Shown piece after piece: positions 44,234 through 54,809 of a stretch of 64,000 bases of DNA; positions within the stretch are counted from its first letter, which is position 1, and each line of letters starts with the position of its first letter. The DNA is from an uncultured Isosphaeraceae bacterium. GTDB taxonomy: Bacteria; Planctomycetota; Planctomycetia; Isosphaerales; Isosphaeraceae. Where the stretch lies: positions 62,001 through 126,000 of the forward strand of contig CAMFLR010000003.1 of the NCBI GenBank assembly GCA_945957605.1, in the 5' to 3' direction. The notes under the pieces were generated by a model. It had not been told where the DNA came from and did no database searches. It worked only from the letters and a program-made list of their open reading frames with translations. The position numbers were made by a program, and so were the translations under genes.

Positions 44234-45060
44234 CGGCAGGATTCGTCGGCGATGTCATTCTTCGCCCGTCGTTCGCACCCAGGCCGGAAATCTCGCACGT
44301 TGTCTTCGACTTCGACGGCACGCTTTCACTCGTCCGCCAAGGGTGGCCCGAGGTGATGGTGCCGATGTTCACCGAAGTGCTGCCCTTGCGCGACGGTGAA
44401 ACGCCGGAAGATCTGTACAAGCTTGCGTTCGACGACATCATGAAGTTGAACGGCAAGCAGACGATCTACCAGATGATTCAACTTGCCGAGCGAATTCGCG
44501 AGCGCGGCGGCGAGCCGCAAGAACCGCTCTGGTACAAGCACGAATATCTTCGTCGCCTCGAACAACGGATCGGCGAACGAATCCAGGGGCTGAACGACGG
44601 CTCGATCAAGCGTGAAGACCTTGTGGTTTACGGCTCGGTCGAGTTGCTCGAAGGACTCAAGGCGCGCGGCCTGCACCTCTATCTGGCGAGCGGCACCGAC
44701 GAGCCGTTCGTGAAGCGCGAGGCCGAATTGCTGGGGCTCACCCACTATTTCGGCAAGCACATTTATGGCGCGCAGGACGATTACAAGACATTCTCGAAGA
44801 AGATGGTGATCGAGCGGATCTTGCGTGAAAACGAGATCCCGGGCGACAAGTTGCTTGCCTTTGGCGACGGTTACGTCGAAATCGAGAATACGAAAGATGT
44901 CGGCGGACTGGCGGTCGCGGTGGCGAGCGACGAGGCCAACAACGGCTCGGGCCGGATGGACGAGTGGAAGCGCGAGCGCCTTTCGGGCGTCGGTGCCGAC
45001 ATCGTCATTCCCGACTATCGCGACGCCGACGCGCTTCTCAAATTGATTCTGGGACGATGA
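44230..45060 (+). CDS. HAD family hydrolase
   Basis: A 276-residue haloacid-dehalogenase phosphatase. Motif I is VVFDFDGTLS (nucleophile and acid Asp pair), motif II is LYLASGTDEP, the Lys of motif III lies in the KTFSKKMVIE region, and motif IV reads AFGDGYVEIENTKDVG. A helical cap of about 110 residues lies between motifs I and II, as in phosphoglycolate-phosphatase relatives. In context it may remove the 7-phosphate from a heptose bisphosphate, the role GmhB plays elsewhere, but it is not GmhB-like in length or cap. It overlaps both neighbours by ATGA. Confidence 0.9.
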   Translation: MTAGFVGDVILRPSFAPRPEISHVVFDFDGTLSLVRQGWPEVMVPMFTEVLPLRDGETPEDLYKLAFDDIMKLNGKQTIYQMIQLAERIRERGGEPQEPLWYKHEYLRRLEQRIGERIQGLNDGSIKREDLVVYGSVELLEGLKARGLHLYLASGTDEPFVKREAELLGLTHYFGKHIYGAQDDYKTFSKKMVIERILRENEIPGDKLLAFGDGYVEIENTKDVGGLAVAVASDEANNGSGRMDEWKRERLSGVGADIVIPDYRDADALLKLILGR

Positions 45061-46169
45061 TCACACCCATCGACCTCAAAAAGCTCCGCGTCTTTCCGCT
45101 CGACGAACGCAAGAGCCTGACGCGTGCCGACGAGATTTTGCTCGACCCTGTTGGCAAGCCTGCGCCGCTTGACGCTTCGCAAGCGGCAGGCGTGGCGCGG
45201 TGCGTTGCCGACATTCAGGCATCGCGCGAAAAAGGGGCGGGCGTCATCCTCTTTTATGGCGCACACTTGCTCCGCAACGGCACGGCTGCGATTCTCGGGC
45301 GATTGATGGAGCGTGGGCTGCTCACGCACCTCGCAACAAACGGCGCCGGGACGATTCACGACTGGGAATACGCCTGGCTGGGCCGGTCGACCGAAAGCGT
45401 GAAGGCCAACGTCGCCACTGGCACGTTCGGCACCTGGGACGAAACTGGCCGCAACATTCACATCGCGCTTCTCATTGGTGCCCTGCGAAACGAAGGCTAC
45501 GGCGTCGCACTCGGTCGTTTCATCGCCGAGGATGGTACGACGATCCCCACGGTCGAAGAGCTGGAATCGCAGATTCGCGCCGAGCCATCGCACCCGCTCA
45601 CTGGCGCTCGTGCCGAAGTTTTGCAAGCGATTCGTGAGAATGGTTTGCCGACCGGACGGATTCACGTCGAGCACAAGTGGAAACATGCGTCGATCTTGTG
45701 TCGTGCTTTCCAGGCGGGCGTACTGGTGACGGTGCATCCGGGTATTGGGTACGACATCATTACAAATCATCCGATGTTCACGGGATCGTCGATCGGCCGC
45801 GCGGCGGGTCTCGACTTCAAGCTTCTGGGTGGATCAGTCGAATCGCTCGACGGCGGCGTGGTGCTCTCTGTGGGCTCGGCCATCATGGGACCGCAGGTGT
45901 TCGAGAAGATTCTCAGTTGCGTGAACAACCTGCGCATTCAGGCTGGACGGCCGATTGTCTCGGGCCACACCATTCACGTCGTCGACCTGCAAGACGGTGG
46001 CGGCTGGGACTGGTCGGCACAGGGCGAGCCTCCCAAAACGAACCCGGCGTATTACTTGCGGTTCTGCAAGAGTTATTCGCGCATGGGGGCGACGATGCAT
46101 TACCACCAGTGCGACAACGCCGCATTTGTGCATAACCTGCTCCACCAGCTTTCTGACGTTTCGAGCTGA
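45057..46169 (+). CDS. Unknown conserved protein, weakly deoxyhypusine-synthase-like
   Basis: A 370-residue cytosolic protein. I cannot assign it firmly. The region GVILFYGAHLLRNGTAAILGRLMERGLLTHLATNGAGTIHDWEYAWLG follows the layout of deoxyhypusine synthase (a glycine-rich strand then a TTAGG-like turn), and GGSVESLDGGVVLSVGSAIMGPQVFEKIL could be the second nucleotide-binding half, but no catalytic Lys context is clear. It is coupled to the HAD gene (ATGA) and lies 10 nt before the PfkB kinase, so it is likely an enzyme of the same sugar pathway, with NAD as a possible cofactor. Confidence 0.65.
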   Translation: MITPIDLKKLRVFPLDERKSLTRADEILLDPVGKPAPLDASQAAGVARCVADIQASREKGAGVILFYGAHLLRNGTAAILGRLMERGLLTHLATNGAGTIHDWEYAWLGRSTESVKANVATGTFGTWDETGRNIHIALLIGALRNEGYGVALGRFIAEDGTTIPTVEELESQIRAEPSHPLTGARAEVLQAIRENGLPTGRIHVEHKWKHASILCRAFQAGVLVTVHPGIGYDIITNHPMFTGSSIGRAAGLDFKLLGGSVESLDGGVVLSVGSAIMGPQVFEKILSCVNNLRIQAGRPIVSGHTIHVVDLQDGGGWDWSAQGEPPKTNPAYYLRFCKSYSRMGATMHYHQCDNAAFVHNLLHQLSDVSS

Positions 46170-46179
46170 TCGAGATATC

Positions 46180-47208
46180 ATGAATTCCGACCGCTTTCAT
46201 GCGATCACATCGCGGTATTCGAGCCTTCGCCTCGTTGTCATTGGCGACTTTTGCCTCGACCGCTATTTTGAGATTGATCCCGCCCGCGCTGAAACGTCAA
46301 TCGAAACGGGGTTGCAGGTGCACAACGTGGTGCGCGTTCGCGCGCAACCTGGCGGTGCTGGGACGATTCTGAATAACCTCGTCGCGCTGGGCGTGGGACA
46401 GATTATTCCGGTCGGTTTTTGCGGCGACGATGGCGAAGGGTTTGAACTTCGTCGTGGCCTGAGCGCGATGCCAGGCGTTTCGCTCGACCATTTCGTGACG
46501 AGCAGCGAACGCAGGACATTCACTTATGGTAAGCCGTTAATTGTTGATCCGGGCAAGCCGCCGGTTGAGTTGAACCGGCTCGATTCGAAGAACTGGACGC
46601 CCACGCCAGATAGCCTGGTGGCGCAACTCGCGCAGAGTGTTCGAACGCTGGCGCGCGAGGCTGATGGTCTGATCGTTCTCGAGCAAGTCGACATGCCTGA
46701 CACGGGAGTCGTCACGCGCAGCCTGCTCGACACAATCGGCGAGATCGCGGCCGAGTATCCCAACCTGCCGATTCTCGCCGATTCGCGGCAAGGGTTATCA
46801 GGCTGGCCGCCGCTCAGCTTCAAAACGAACGCCGCCGAACTCGCCGTGATGCTCGGCCGCGAAGGTGTTTCGTTGAACGAAGCACATGAGGCAGCCCAGA
46901 CTCTGGCGGCGAAGAATCGCCGGCCGGTCTTCGTGACGCTCGCCGAAAACGGAATCCTGGGCGCGGTGGCCGACGGCCAGGTCGATCACGTGAAGGCTCT
47001 GCCGCTACGTGGGCCGATCGACATCGTCGGCGCAGGCGATTCGGTGACCGCTAATCTCACCACCGCCCTGGCCGCTGGGGCGAATGTGCGCGAGGCGATC
47101 GAAATCGCGATTGTCGCATCATCGCTTGTGATTCATCAGCTTGGCACCACGGGCACGGCGAGCGTTCCAGAACTTGCAAGCCTGATGCAGACGTTGCCCA
47201 CGCAATAG
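46180..47208 (+). CDS. PfkB-family carbohydrate kinase, HldE/RfaE kinase-domain-like
   Basis: A 342-residue ribokinase-fold kinase. The start LVVIGDFCLDRYFEID and the following GGAGTILNNLVALGV match the heptose kinase domain of HldE (RfaE-I); GAGDSVTANLTTAL is the PfkB signature 2 with the catalytic Asp. There is no C-terminal cytidylyltransferase domain, so an adenylyl transfer step would need another gene. ATG 46180 is 10 nt after the preceding stop. With the GmhA-like isomerase it suggests a heptose-type sugar-phosphate route. A perfect 31-bp inverted repeat lies just after the stop. Confidence 0.88.
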   Translation: MNSDRFHAITSRYSSLRLVVIGDFCLDRYFEIDPARAETSIETGLQVHNVVRVRAQPGGAGTILNNLVALGVGQIIPVGFCGDDGEGFELRRGLSAMPGVSLDHFVTSSERRTFTYGKPLIVDPGKPPVELNRLDSKNWTPTPDSLVAQLAQSVRTLAREADGLIVLEQVDMPDTGVVTRSLLDTIGEIAAEYPNLPILADSRQGLSGWPPLSFKTNAAELAVMLGREGVSLNEAHEAAQTLAAKNRRPVFVTLAENGILGAVADGQVDHVKALPLRGPIDIVGAGDSVTANLTTALAAGANVREAIEIAIVASSLVIHQLGTTGTASVPELASLMQTLPTQ

Positions 47209-47228
47209 CTTTTCGTGCTTTGTCGCCA

Positions 47229-47311
47229 ATTTGGGTGCCACTGGCTGTGCCAGTGCTCTGGATTGCATGCGGAAAGGCCAAGAGCACTGGCACAGCCAGT
47301 GGCACCCAAAT
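47229..47311. repeat. Perfect 31-bp inverted repeat between convergent genes
   Basis: Arms at 47229-47259 and 47281-47311 are perfectly complementary over 31 bp, with a 21-nt loop. Each arm is itself partly palindromic: CACTGGCTGTGCCAGTG. The core GTGCCACTGG/CCAGTGGCAC also occurs at 57273-57345. It lies between the stops of the PfkB kinase and anmK and may terminate both transcripts, but its composition suggests a dispersed palindromic intergenic repeat. Confidence 0.9.
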
Positions 47312-47334
47312 CCAGATGCTCGCTGAGTCATGTG

Positions 47335-48510
47335 CTAATGGCCGAATGAAAGCTTGCCTAGCACCGCGGCACGCTTTGCACCGGTGACGCTGGGCAAGTT
47401 CGACGTCTCACCACGCAAGGCAAGGTCGGCGAGAATCGCAAATCCCATTGCCTCGCGTGCGCCCGAAGGAACGCCCAATTCCTCCGAACGCCTCACTCTG
47501 CACGGAGCGAGCCGCGCGGCGAGGCGTTCCATGAGGAACGGATTCGAGGCACCGCCCCCGGCGACGACAACCTCGTCGACGGCAGGAGTCGTCCGCACGA
47601 ATTGCTGTAAGGCAAGCGCGACGCTAAGTGCAGAGAATTCGGTAAGCGTGGCCAGCAAATCGGCATCGACCCTGCCAAACCGCTGAATTACCTGATCGAG
47701 AAACGCGTCGCCATACATCTCAAAGCCGGTCGATTTCGGCGGAGGCTGACGCAGGAACGTGTCGGATGTAATGAGTTGATCGAGCAAGCGACGATGGACT
47801 TCGCCTGACCGTGCAATGGCACCGTCGACGTCGCACTTCAACTTACCGCCACTGATGCGTTGCGCGGCCCGATCAATTAATGCATTCGCCGGTCCGGTGT
47901 CGAACCCCAGCACGTTTGCGGGATCGGCATCGAGGACGGTGATGTTAGCGATTCCGCCGAGATTTAAAATCGCCCGGCGACCGTTCTCAGTCGCGTGGCC
48001 GAACAGCAGAACATCGGCTCGCGGCGTGAGCGGCGCACCTTCGCCACCCGCTGCGACGTCTCGCGCGCGGAAATCAGAAATCACGGGAATTCCCAGCCGT
48101 TCGGCGATGATATCGCCGTCGCCAACTTGCAGCGTCGCGACAAGCGCACCGGGAACCCGGCTGTGATGGTAGATCGTTTGGCCATGCGAGCCGACGAGGT
48201 CGACCTCGCTAGGCTCAATTCCCACTTCGGCAAGAACCTCACGCGCGGCAGTCGCAAACGACTCACCCACACGCACATGGAGTTCAGCGACGTCGCGGAC
48301 ATCAAGGATTTCAAGCCGCGTCAGACTTGCACGCAGATCGTCGGGGTAGGGGCGGTCGCCGAAATGGATAAGTTGCGTCGGTGAACCGCCAGGACCGATC
48401 CGGCATACTGCAACGTCGATCGCGTCGACGCTCGTCCCCGAAATCATCCCAACCACCAGGCGTTCGGGCTTGCTGGCGGCGACAATCAGGCGTTCCAAGT
48501 GCTGTGTCAT
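47335..48510 (-). CDS. anmK: Anhydro-N-acetylmuramic acid kinase
   Basis: A 391-residue sugar kinase that phosphorylates and hydrolyses anhydro-MurNAc to MurNAc 6-phosphate in peptidoglycan recycling. The signature GMISGTSVDAIDVAV, the SHGQTIYHHS motif, ILNLGGIANIT, and GFDTGPANALID are characteristic, and VVAGGGASNPFLM lies at the C-terminal ATP site. ATG 48510 gives the usual N-terminus; an upstream in-frame start would add 28 atypical residues. It converges on the PfkB gene and diverges from the DUF1501 gene. No murQ-like gene is next to it. Confidence 0.94.
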   Translation of the reverse strand: MTQHLERLIVAASKPERLVVGMISGTSVDAIDVAVCRIGPGGSPTQLIHFGDRPYPDDLRASLTRLEILDVRDVAELHVRVGESFATAAREVLAEVGIEPSEVDLVGSHGQTIYHHSRVPGALVATLQVGDGDIIAERLGIPVISDFRARDVAAGGEGAPLTPRADVLLFGHATENGRRAILNLGGIANITVLDADPANVLGFDTGPANALIDRAAQRISGGKLKCDVDGAIARSGEVHRRLLDQLITSDTFLRQPPPKSTGFEMYGDAFLDQVIQRFGRVDADLLATLTEFSALSVALALQQFVRTTPAVDEVVVAGGGASNPFLMERLAARLAPCRVRRSEELGVPSGAREAMGFAILADLALRGETSNLPSVTGAKRAAVLGKLSFGH

Positions 48511-48660
48511 GGTGAGTATTTTCCGCGATTTGTCCTTGTGCGCGAAGCCTGTTGAGAATTCGCCGCCACAGCCGCGCGAGGTCGACGAAAACACAGTATA
48601 ATAATTGTTGGATGTTGGGGGCGAGCAGCCGTGCGCGGCGACGACCTATGGCTGATGGGA

Positions 48661-50085
48661 ATGAACGCCATGAACAGGCCAGCGTGGTTTCAAGGAGCTC
48701 CGAACGCGCGAGGATGCGCGGGATTCCGAGCGATGTCGCGGCGGCAGGCAATTCAGGCCGGCGTGTTTGGTGCGCTAGGGCTTTCGCTCGGCGATGTGTT
48801 AAGGCTCGAAGCCCGCGCGCAATCGCCAGGGACTCAGGCATTCAACGCGGCGGCCGGCACGCGCGGTAAACAAGCTCGTGCGTTGAGCGTGATCCAGCTT
48901 CACCTGGGCGGCGGCGTGCCTCAGCAGGAGTCGTTCGACCCCAAGCCCGAGGCGCCGGTCGAGTATCGCGGATCGTTCAGTGTCACGAAGACGAAACACG
49001 GCGACGTCTTCAGCGAGAACTTCCCGCACACCGCTGCGATTGCCGACAAGGTGACGATTGTTCGTTCAATGGTCGGCCGCATTCCCGACCACGGACAGGC
49101 AACCTATCACCTGTTCACCGGTTACACGCCAACCGCTGTGATTGATTACCCGCAGATGGGAGCCGTTGTTTCGCACGAACTGGGCGGACGAGGAGAACTG
49201 CCGCCGTACATTGCGATTCCCAATAACAACAGCTTCGCCGGCAGCACAGGGTTTCTCAGCAGCACCTATGGTGCGTTCGAGCTGGGGGCCGACCCTGGTC
49301 AGCCGGGCTTCAAAGTTCGCGATTTCTCAATTCCCGACGGAGTTTCATCGAAGCGATTCGATCGCCGTCGCACAGCGCGGCAAATCGTCGAGAAGAAGAT
49401 TCGAGACCTCGAAGCCGACCCGACGACGCTCGACACGATGGACGACTTTTACAAGCGGGCCTATACGCTGCTGACGTCGCCCAAAGCTCAGGCTGCGTTC
49501 ACGCTGAACGGCGAGACCGAAGAGACGATGCAGCTATACGGGCGAGACGTTGTCGGACTGCGAGGGCCTGACAACAAGTTTCATCCCAAGGGGCTGGCCG
49601 AGCGGCTCATCATGGCCCGCCGGCTCGTCGAAGCCGGAACGCGGTTCGTCACGGTCACCTACGGCGAGTGGGATTCGCACGTCGATACGCGGAAGAGTTG
49701 CCTCGACCAGATGCCAGCCCTCGACGCCGCGATTGCCGGCCTGGTGACAGACCTCGATCGTCGTGGCTTGCTCGACACCACGCTCTTCTGGGTGACGACC
49801 GAATTCGGCCGCACGCCCAAGGTGAACGGCACGAGCGGCCGCGACCACTGGGCGCGGTGTTATTCAATGTTGCTGGCCGGCGGCGGCTTTGCGCGCGGTC
49901 TGATTTATGGCGCGAGCGATTCAACCGCCGCCGAGCCTGCGCGCGACGCCGTACCGCTCGAACACTTGCTGTTCACGATCTATCACCAGCTTGGAATTGA
50001 TGCCGACAAGGAACTCGTCGCGTTCGGGACCCGGCCCATTGAGATCGTCAAGGACGGCAAGCTCGTGAAGGGATTGCTGGCTTAA
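48661..50085 (+). CDS. DUF1501 family protein
   Basis: A 474-residue DUF1501 protein with an internal twin-arginine-like leader ([19 protein letters not shown]) starting about 25 residues in. Family marks: [61 protein letters not shown] and [17 protein letters not shown]. The start is unclear: GTG 48631 and ATGs 48655, 48661, 48670 and 48733 are in frame, and the true start may be at the twin-arginine leader. It leads a five-gene run; the PPC-type protein begins 3 nt after its stop. A TATAAT-like box at 48597 lies in the divergent anmK promoter region. Confidence 0.9.
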   Translation: MNAMNRPAWFQGAPNARGCAGFRAMSRRQAIQAGVFGALGLSLGDVLRLEARAQSPGTQAFNAAAGTRGKQARALSVIQLHLGGGVPQQESFDPKPEAPVEYRGSFSVTKTKHGDVFSENFPHTAAIADKVTIVRSMVGRIPDHGQATYHLFTGYTPTAVIDYPQMGAVVSHELGGRGELPPYIAIPNNNSFAGSTGFLSSTYGAFELGADPGQPGFKVRDFSIPDGVSSKRFDRRRTARQIVEKKIRDLEADPTTLDTMDDFYKRAYTLLTSPKAQAAFTLNGETEETMQLYGRDVVGLRGPDNKFHPKGLAERLIMARRLVEAGTRFVTVTYGEWDSHVDTRKSCLDQMPALDAAIAGLVTDLDRRGLLDTTLFWVTTEFGRTPKVNGTSGRDHWARCYSMLLAGGGFARGLIYGASDSTAAEPARDAVPLEHLLFTIYHQLGIDADKELVAFGTRPIEIVKDGKLVKGLLA

Positions 50086-50088
50086 GCA

Positions 50089-52575
50089 ATGAATTATCTT
50101 CACGCGAGAATACAGAGTTTTATTGTCATCTGTACGATGATGTTGGCAGCGTTGGGGCTGACGCGAAACGCCGACGCTGCGATGCTGCTGCATATCGAAG
50201 CAGTTTCGCCGCGCGTCGCCCAGCGCGGGACGACCGTTGAAGTCCTGATTCAAGGAAGCTGTCTCAAAGATCCGCGAGAAATCGTTTTTTATCGTCCTGG
50301 CATTCGGGCAATCAGCATCGAAAGCCTACCCCGTCTGCAAAATCCGATTGGCCTGGCGCATGGTGGACGCATCGAGGATCAGGTGCGGTGCAAATTCGTG
50401 ATCGCGCCGGATTGTCCGCTTGGTGAGCATCCGTTTCGCTTGCGAACCGCGACCGAGCTAACCTCGTTGGGTACGTTTCACATCACGCCGTTTCGCGCGA
50501 TCGACGAAAACGAAGCAGGCTACAACACGAACGATACACTTGAGACCGCGCTCGCCGTGACGCCGAATGTCTCGGTTCGTGGCAAGATGGGGCCGAGCGC
50601 GCGGGGTGATGTCGATCTCTATAAAATTCCCGTCGTCGCAGGCCAGCGAATTTCGGTTGAGGTCGATTCGGTTCGCATCGCCGACATTCATTACGGCGGT
50701 TCCGAATACGATTTGGCCGCGCGCATTCTCGACGAAAACGGCAAGGAACTCGCTTCGAACGATGACAATCCGCTCCATCTGCAGGATCCTGTCTTATCTG
50801 CTAAAGCCTCGCACAATGGCTTCGCGTTTGTTGAAGTGAAGCGATCGGTCTTCGTACCGTACGACCGCGATTATGTCGTGCATATTGGTACGAATCGTCG
50901 TCCGCTCGTTGCGTTTCCTCTGGGCGGACAAAGCGGCAGTCATCTGCCTTTTCGTTTCCTGGGTGATTCGCAAGGCGACTATGAAGAGACTATCGAAATT
51001 CCCAGCACGCCCGGAATGTTCGAAGTGATTGGCGATGCACCGTCGCCATTGTTGCTGCGATCGAGCCCGTTTCCGAATGTGAATGAAAATCGGTCGAGCG
51101 ATGTAACGCGTGTCGAGCAAATTCCCGTTGGCCTCAATGGTGTGATCGAGAAGCGCGGGGATGTTGATGCTTATCGCGTCTCCGTGAAAAAGGGGGATCG
51201 CCTGCGCGTGCGAGTATTCGCGGCTTCGCTGGCTTCGCCCATCGATCCGAGCTTGCGCATCAGGGCAATTGATGCGTCTGGCAAACCTGGTGCGATCGAA
51301 CTCCAGGCCGATGATGCACAGCTTCCCGATCGCGATATCTTTGGCACTTCGTTTCGCAGCCAGGGTGGACTCAAAGACATTCTCGATCCGTCGGTGATCT
51401 GGGAACCAAAAAACAGCGGCGATTATTTGATCGAGATTGAAGATTCCAGCGGTGCGGCTGGCGCGCTTGCCGTCTATCGGATCGAGATCGAACCAACACG
51501 CGACTCGGTTTTCCCGCTGCTCACAAGCACGGCGTTCGATTGGATGGAGTGCGTACGGACGAGTGGGTTAGCCGTGCCGCAGGGGAATCGGTGGACTGTG
51601 AATCTGAACCTGCCGCAAGGGCAGGGGAGCGAGTTTCGCGGTGCGTTCGATGTCGTAGCGCACGGCCTTCCGAAAGGTGTGCGGTTGATTGCCGATCGCG
51701 TACCCCCGGGCCAGAAACAGTGGCCGGTGCAGTTCGTGAGCGATGGGACATCATCGCAAGGCACAGCACTGATCACGCTCGAGGCTCGACCGATCGATTC
51801 GTCGAAACCGCTCGAAAGTCATTCGCAGCAGAACATCCCGTTCATCAATCATCCCGGCGGCGACGCCTGGCGCACGGTACGGCTCGATCGCTTTGTTTTG
51901 GCGGTCACAGAGCCGTCGCCATTTTCTGTGATCGTCGCTCAGCCTCCGGTTGCGTTGGTGCGTGGCGGCGAGTTGGCGATACCGGTCAAAATCATCCGGC
52001 GCAATGGTTTCAACGAACCCGTCGAATTTCAGTGTGATTGGGTTCCGCAAGGTGTCGCGGTTCAGCCGACGGCTATCATTCCCGCCGGTGCGAGTGAAGG
52101 TGTCCTCAAAATCACCGGTGAAGCAAACGCGCCGCTCGGCCGCGTTCCACTGGTTGTTACCGCGAGTACAACGCGAGAAGATCTCGATGCCTATCTCGGC
52201 ACCGGGCGGGTTCGCGTGTCTTCCGAGATTGTGCCGCTTGTCATCGCTGAGCCGTTTGTCGAACTCGCGAGCCAGCCCACGAGCGTGCGCAGGGGCGAGC
52301 GAAAGCAATATGTATGGAACGTGCGACAGAAGAGCCCGTTTGAAGGTAAAGCGACTGTGAAATTGCTGGGCCTGCCCAAGGGTGTGACGGTACAAACTCC
52401 GTTGCCGGTGCTGACGCGCGACTCGAAGGACGTGGCGTTTGAAATCGTTGCGACGGATGAAGCGCTGCTGGGGAGTGTGAGCGGTTTGTCGTGCGAGGTG
52501 ATTGTGCAGGCTGGTGGGCAGGAGATTCGCCAGCGGTCGGGCAGCGGCACGTTGCGAATCGATCCCAAGCTTTGA
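50089..52575 (+). CDS. Exported PPC-domain (pre-peptidase C-terminal) protein
   Basis: An 828-residue protein with a Sec signal peptide (ending about residue 30, RNADA). Beta-sandwich modules follow: an IPT-like region near residues 35-140 ([18 protein letters not shown]), then two PPC-type domains with the hallmark [20 protein letters not shown] (about 165-275) and [20 protein letters not shown] (about 355-465). Later segments with [11 protein letters not shown]-like and PSGSVR-like strands suggest Ig-like folds. No catalytic motif is visible; such proteins accompany DUF1501/DUF1549 proteins in planctomycetes. It is probably a periplasmic or surface binding protein. Confidence 0.82.
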   Translation: MNYLHARIQSFIVICTMMLAALGLTRNADAAMLLHIEAVSPRVAQRGTTVEVLIQGSCLKDPREIVFYRPGIRAISIESLPRLQNPIGLAHGGRIEDQVRCKFVIAPDCPLGEHPFRLRTATELTSLGTFHITPFRAIDENEAGYNTNDTLETALAVTPNVSVRGKMGPSARGDVDLYKIPVVAGQRISVEVDSVRIADIHYGGSEYDLAARILDENGKELASNDDNPLHLQDPVLSAKASHNGFAFVEVKRSVFVPYDRDYVVHIGTNRRPLVAFPLGGQSGSHLPFRFLGDSQGDYEETIEIPSTPGMFEVIGDAPSPLLLRSSPFPNVNENRSSDVTRVEQIPVGLNGVIEKRGDVDAYRVSVKKGDRLRVRVFAASLASPIDPSLRIRAIDASGKPGAIELQADDAQLPDRDIFGTSFRSQGGLKDILDPSVIWEPKNSGDYLIEIEDSSGAAGALAVYRIEIEPTRDSVFPLLTSTAFDWMECVRTSGLAVPQGNRWTVNLNLPQGQGSEFRGAFDVVAHGLPKGVRLIADRVPPGQKQWPVQFVSDGTSSQGTALITLEARPIDSSKPLESHSQQNIPFINHPGGDAWRTVRLDRFVLAVTEPSPFSVIVAQPPVALVRGGELAIPVKIIRRNGFNEPVEFQCDWVPQGVAVQPTAIIPAGASEGVLKITGEANAPLGRVPLVVTASTTREDLDAYLGTGRVRVSSEIVPLVIAEPFVELASQPTSVRRGERKQYVWNVRQKSPFEGKATVKLLGLPKGVTVQTPLPVLTRDSKDVAFEIVATDEALLGSVSGLSCEVIVQAGGQEIRQRSGSGTLRIDPKL

Positions 52576-52585
52576 GATTTCTGCG

Positions 52586-54808
52586 ATGTTCATTCGAGCT
52601 ATATTTATAGTCGCCTTGTTCGCGAGTTTCGCAATGGGCGATGCGCGAATTCTGGCGGCCGAGCCCGTAGTTCCAAGCTTTCGACGCGATGTCATGCCGG
52701 TCTTTTTTCGTGCGGGCTGTAACGCCGGAACGTGCCACGGTTCGGCGCGCGGGAAAGACGGTTTCATGCTTTCCCTGTTCGGATACGACCCACGCGGCGA
52801 CTATGAGCGCGTTGTGAACGAGATGGTCGGCCGTCGCGTGAATACGGCCGTGCCGAGCCAGAGCCTGTTACTGCTCAAGGCGACGGGCGCTGTGTCGCAC
52901 ACCGGCGGCAAGCTGTTCGGGCGCGAGAGCGAATATTACCGCACGTTATTGAGCTGGATTGAGGCGAGCGCTCCTGATGACGTGGGGCAGGTGCCGTCGA
53001 CGGTTGAAGTGTCGTTGTCGACGAATCGTTTGCTCTTTGAGACGCAGGGCAAGCCGGTTGAGCTGAAGGTGACTGCGCGGGCGAGTGATGGAACGTCACG
53101 CGATGTCACGAAGCTGGCACGGTTTTTCTCGAATAACGAAAGCGTCGCGAAGATTGATGCCGATGGGCGAGTGACAGCCGTTGGGTCCGGCGATACGCAT
53201 GTTTTCGCAAGGTTCAGCCGATTCACCGTTGGCGCGGAAGTGATCGTGCTGCCTCCCGAGAAGGGCTTTGTGTGGCCCAATCCGCCGGCGATCAATTATA
53301 TCGACACGCTCGTCTTCGACCGTTTGCAGAAGCTCCGCATTGCTCCTTCGAAGTTATGCGACGACGAGACATTTCTTCGGCGCGTGACGCTCGACCTTGT
53401 CGCGCGACCGCCAACGGTCGCCGAATATCGCGCGTTCATGAGCGACACGCGATCAAACAAACGCACGCTCAAAATCGACGCGCTTCTGGCTGACGATGCG
53501 TTCGCTGATTACTGGGCTGCACTTTGGGCCGAGCAATTGCGTGTCATCGGCGGAAATTACGCGCCAGTCGCGACGCACGTGAAGGCAGCGGATGCGTTTT
53601 ATCAGTGGATTCGTCGACAGATGAGGTTGAACCGGCCCCTCAACGAATTCGTGGCCGAGATGGTCGATGCGTCGGGCAGCAACCTGACGAACGGGCCGGC
53701 GAATTTGTACACGATGCTCGTGCATAAGCCGCAGTTCGAGCCCAAGGCATTCGCGGCCGATTTTTCGCAGCTCTTTCTGGGCGTACAAATCCAGTGTGCG
53801 GAGTGCCACAACCACCCGTTCGATCGCTGGACGCAGGACGATTACTACGGGTTCGTCAGCTTTTTTACAGGCATGAAACGCAAGCCAGGCGTCGAGCCGC
53901 GCGAACGGCGAATTTATTATGATATGAGTGCGGCCCCCGCGAAGCATGTTGTCGACGGCCGGCCGATGCCCGCGAAAGTGCTGGGGGCCATTGACCCGGT
54001 GCCAGGCGGCGGCGACCCGCGCACGGCGCTCGCCCAGTGGCTCACCGCTCCCGAAAATGCGATGTTCAGCCGCAACCTGGCGAATCGCATCTGGGCACAG
54101 CTCATGGGGCGAGGTGTGATCGAACCGGTCGACGACGTGCGCGCGACGAATCCACCAGTGAACGAGCCCTTGCTTGATGCTCTGTCGCATCATCTCGTCG
54201 ATTCCCGGTTCCACCTGCGCAGCCTGGTCCGCGAAATCTGCAACTCGCGCGTCTATCAGTTGAGCGCGAAGCCGAATGCTTCAAACCGCGGTGATACGCG
54301 GCAATTCTCACACGCACATCTCCGGCGACTTCGAGCAGACGTGTTGCTTGACTCCGTGGTCACGGTTACCGGAGTTCCGCGGCGATTTAGCGGTTTTCCT
54401 GATGGAACGCGCGCAATTGAGTATTACCCCCGCGAGTCGGGCGACACTGAAGGACCGCATTTCGGCGAACCGTTTTTTGCGACATTCGGCCGGTCGAGCC
54501 GGGCGACCGTTTGCGCCAGCGAAACCAAACGCGAGCCCACGCTCTCGCAAACGTTGCATATGGCCGTGGGCGATACTGTGCGCGAGCGATTGGGGCAGAG
54601 TGGCGAGCTCAAGAAACGGCTCGACGCCAAATTGAAGCCCGACGCGATGATTGAAGAACTCTACATTCTTGTCCTGGCTCGAAAGCCGAGCGCCGACGAG
54701 GTGGCGTACCTTCGAGCGCTTGTCGGCAAGGATGAGAATGACGCCGGCGCTTATGAAGATATTTTTTGGAGCCTGCTCAACTCCACCGAGTTTGGTTTCA
54801 ACCATTGA
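52586..54808 (+). CDS. DUF1549/DUF1553 cytochrome-type protein with CX4CH heme motif
   Basis: A 740-residue exported protein. The signal peptide runs to about residue 25. The first cytochrome-like motif is GCNAGTCHG, spaced CX4CH instead of the usual CX2CH. A BIG2-like domain (about 145-225) follows, then DUF1549 ([36 protein letters not shown] with CxxCH) and DUF1553 ([44 protein letters not shown]). ATG 52586 gives the signal peptide. It lies 10 nt after the PPC gene and 1 nt before the WD40 gene, so the group is one operon. Confidence 0.9.
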   Translation: MFIRAIFIVALFASFAMGDARILAAEPVVPSFRRDVMPVFFRAGCNAGTCHGSARGKDGFMLSLFGYDPRGDYERVVNEMVGRRVNTAVPSQSLLLLKATGAVSHTGGKLFGRESEYYRTLLSWIEASAPDDVGQVPSTVEVSLSTNRLLFETQGKPVELKVTARASDGTSRDVTKLARFFSNNESVAKIDADGRVTAVGSGDTHVFARFSRFTVGAEVIVLPPEKGFVWPNPPAINYIDTLVFDRLQKLRIAPSKLCDDETFLRRVTLDLVARPPTVAEYRAFMSDTRSNKRTLKIDALLADDAFADYWAALWAEQLRVIGGNYAPVATHVKAADAFYQWIRRQMRLNRPLNEFVAEMVDASGSNLTNGPANLYTMLVHKPQFEPKAFAADFSQLFLGVQIQCAECHNHPFDRWTQDDYYGFVSFFTGMKRKPGVEPRERRIYYDMSAAPAKHVVDGRPMPAKVLGAIDPVPGGGDPRTALAQWLTAPENAMFSRNLANRIWAQLMGRGVIEPVDDVRATNPPVNEPLLDALSHHLVDSRFHLRSLVREICNSRVYQLSAKPNASNRGDTRQFSHAHLRRLRADVLLDSVVTVTGVPRRFSGFPDGTRAIEYYPRESGDTEGPHFGEPFFATFGRSSRATVCASETKREPTLSQTLHMAVGDTVRERLGQSGELKKRLDAKLKPDAMIEELYILVLARKPSADEVAYLRALVGKDENDAGAYEDIFWSLLNSTEFGFNH

Positions 54809-54809
54809 G

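Noticed and set aside
48597-48602. TATAAT box upstream of the DUF1501 gene
   Set aside because: No -35 element at 16-19 bp; kept only as a remark in the gene entry.
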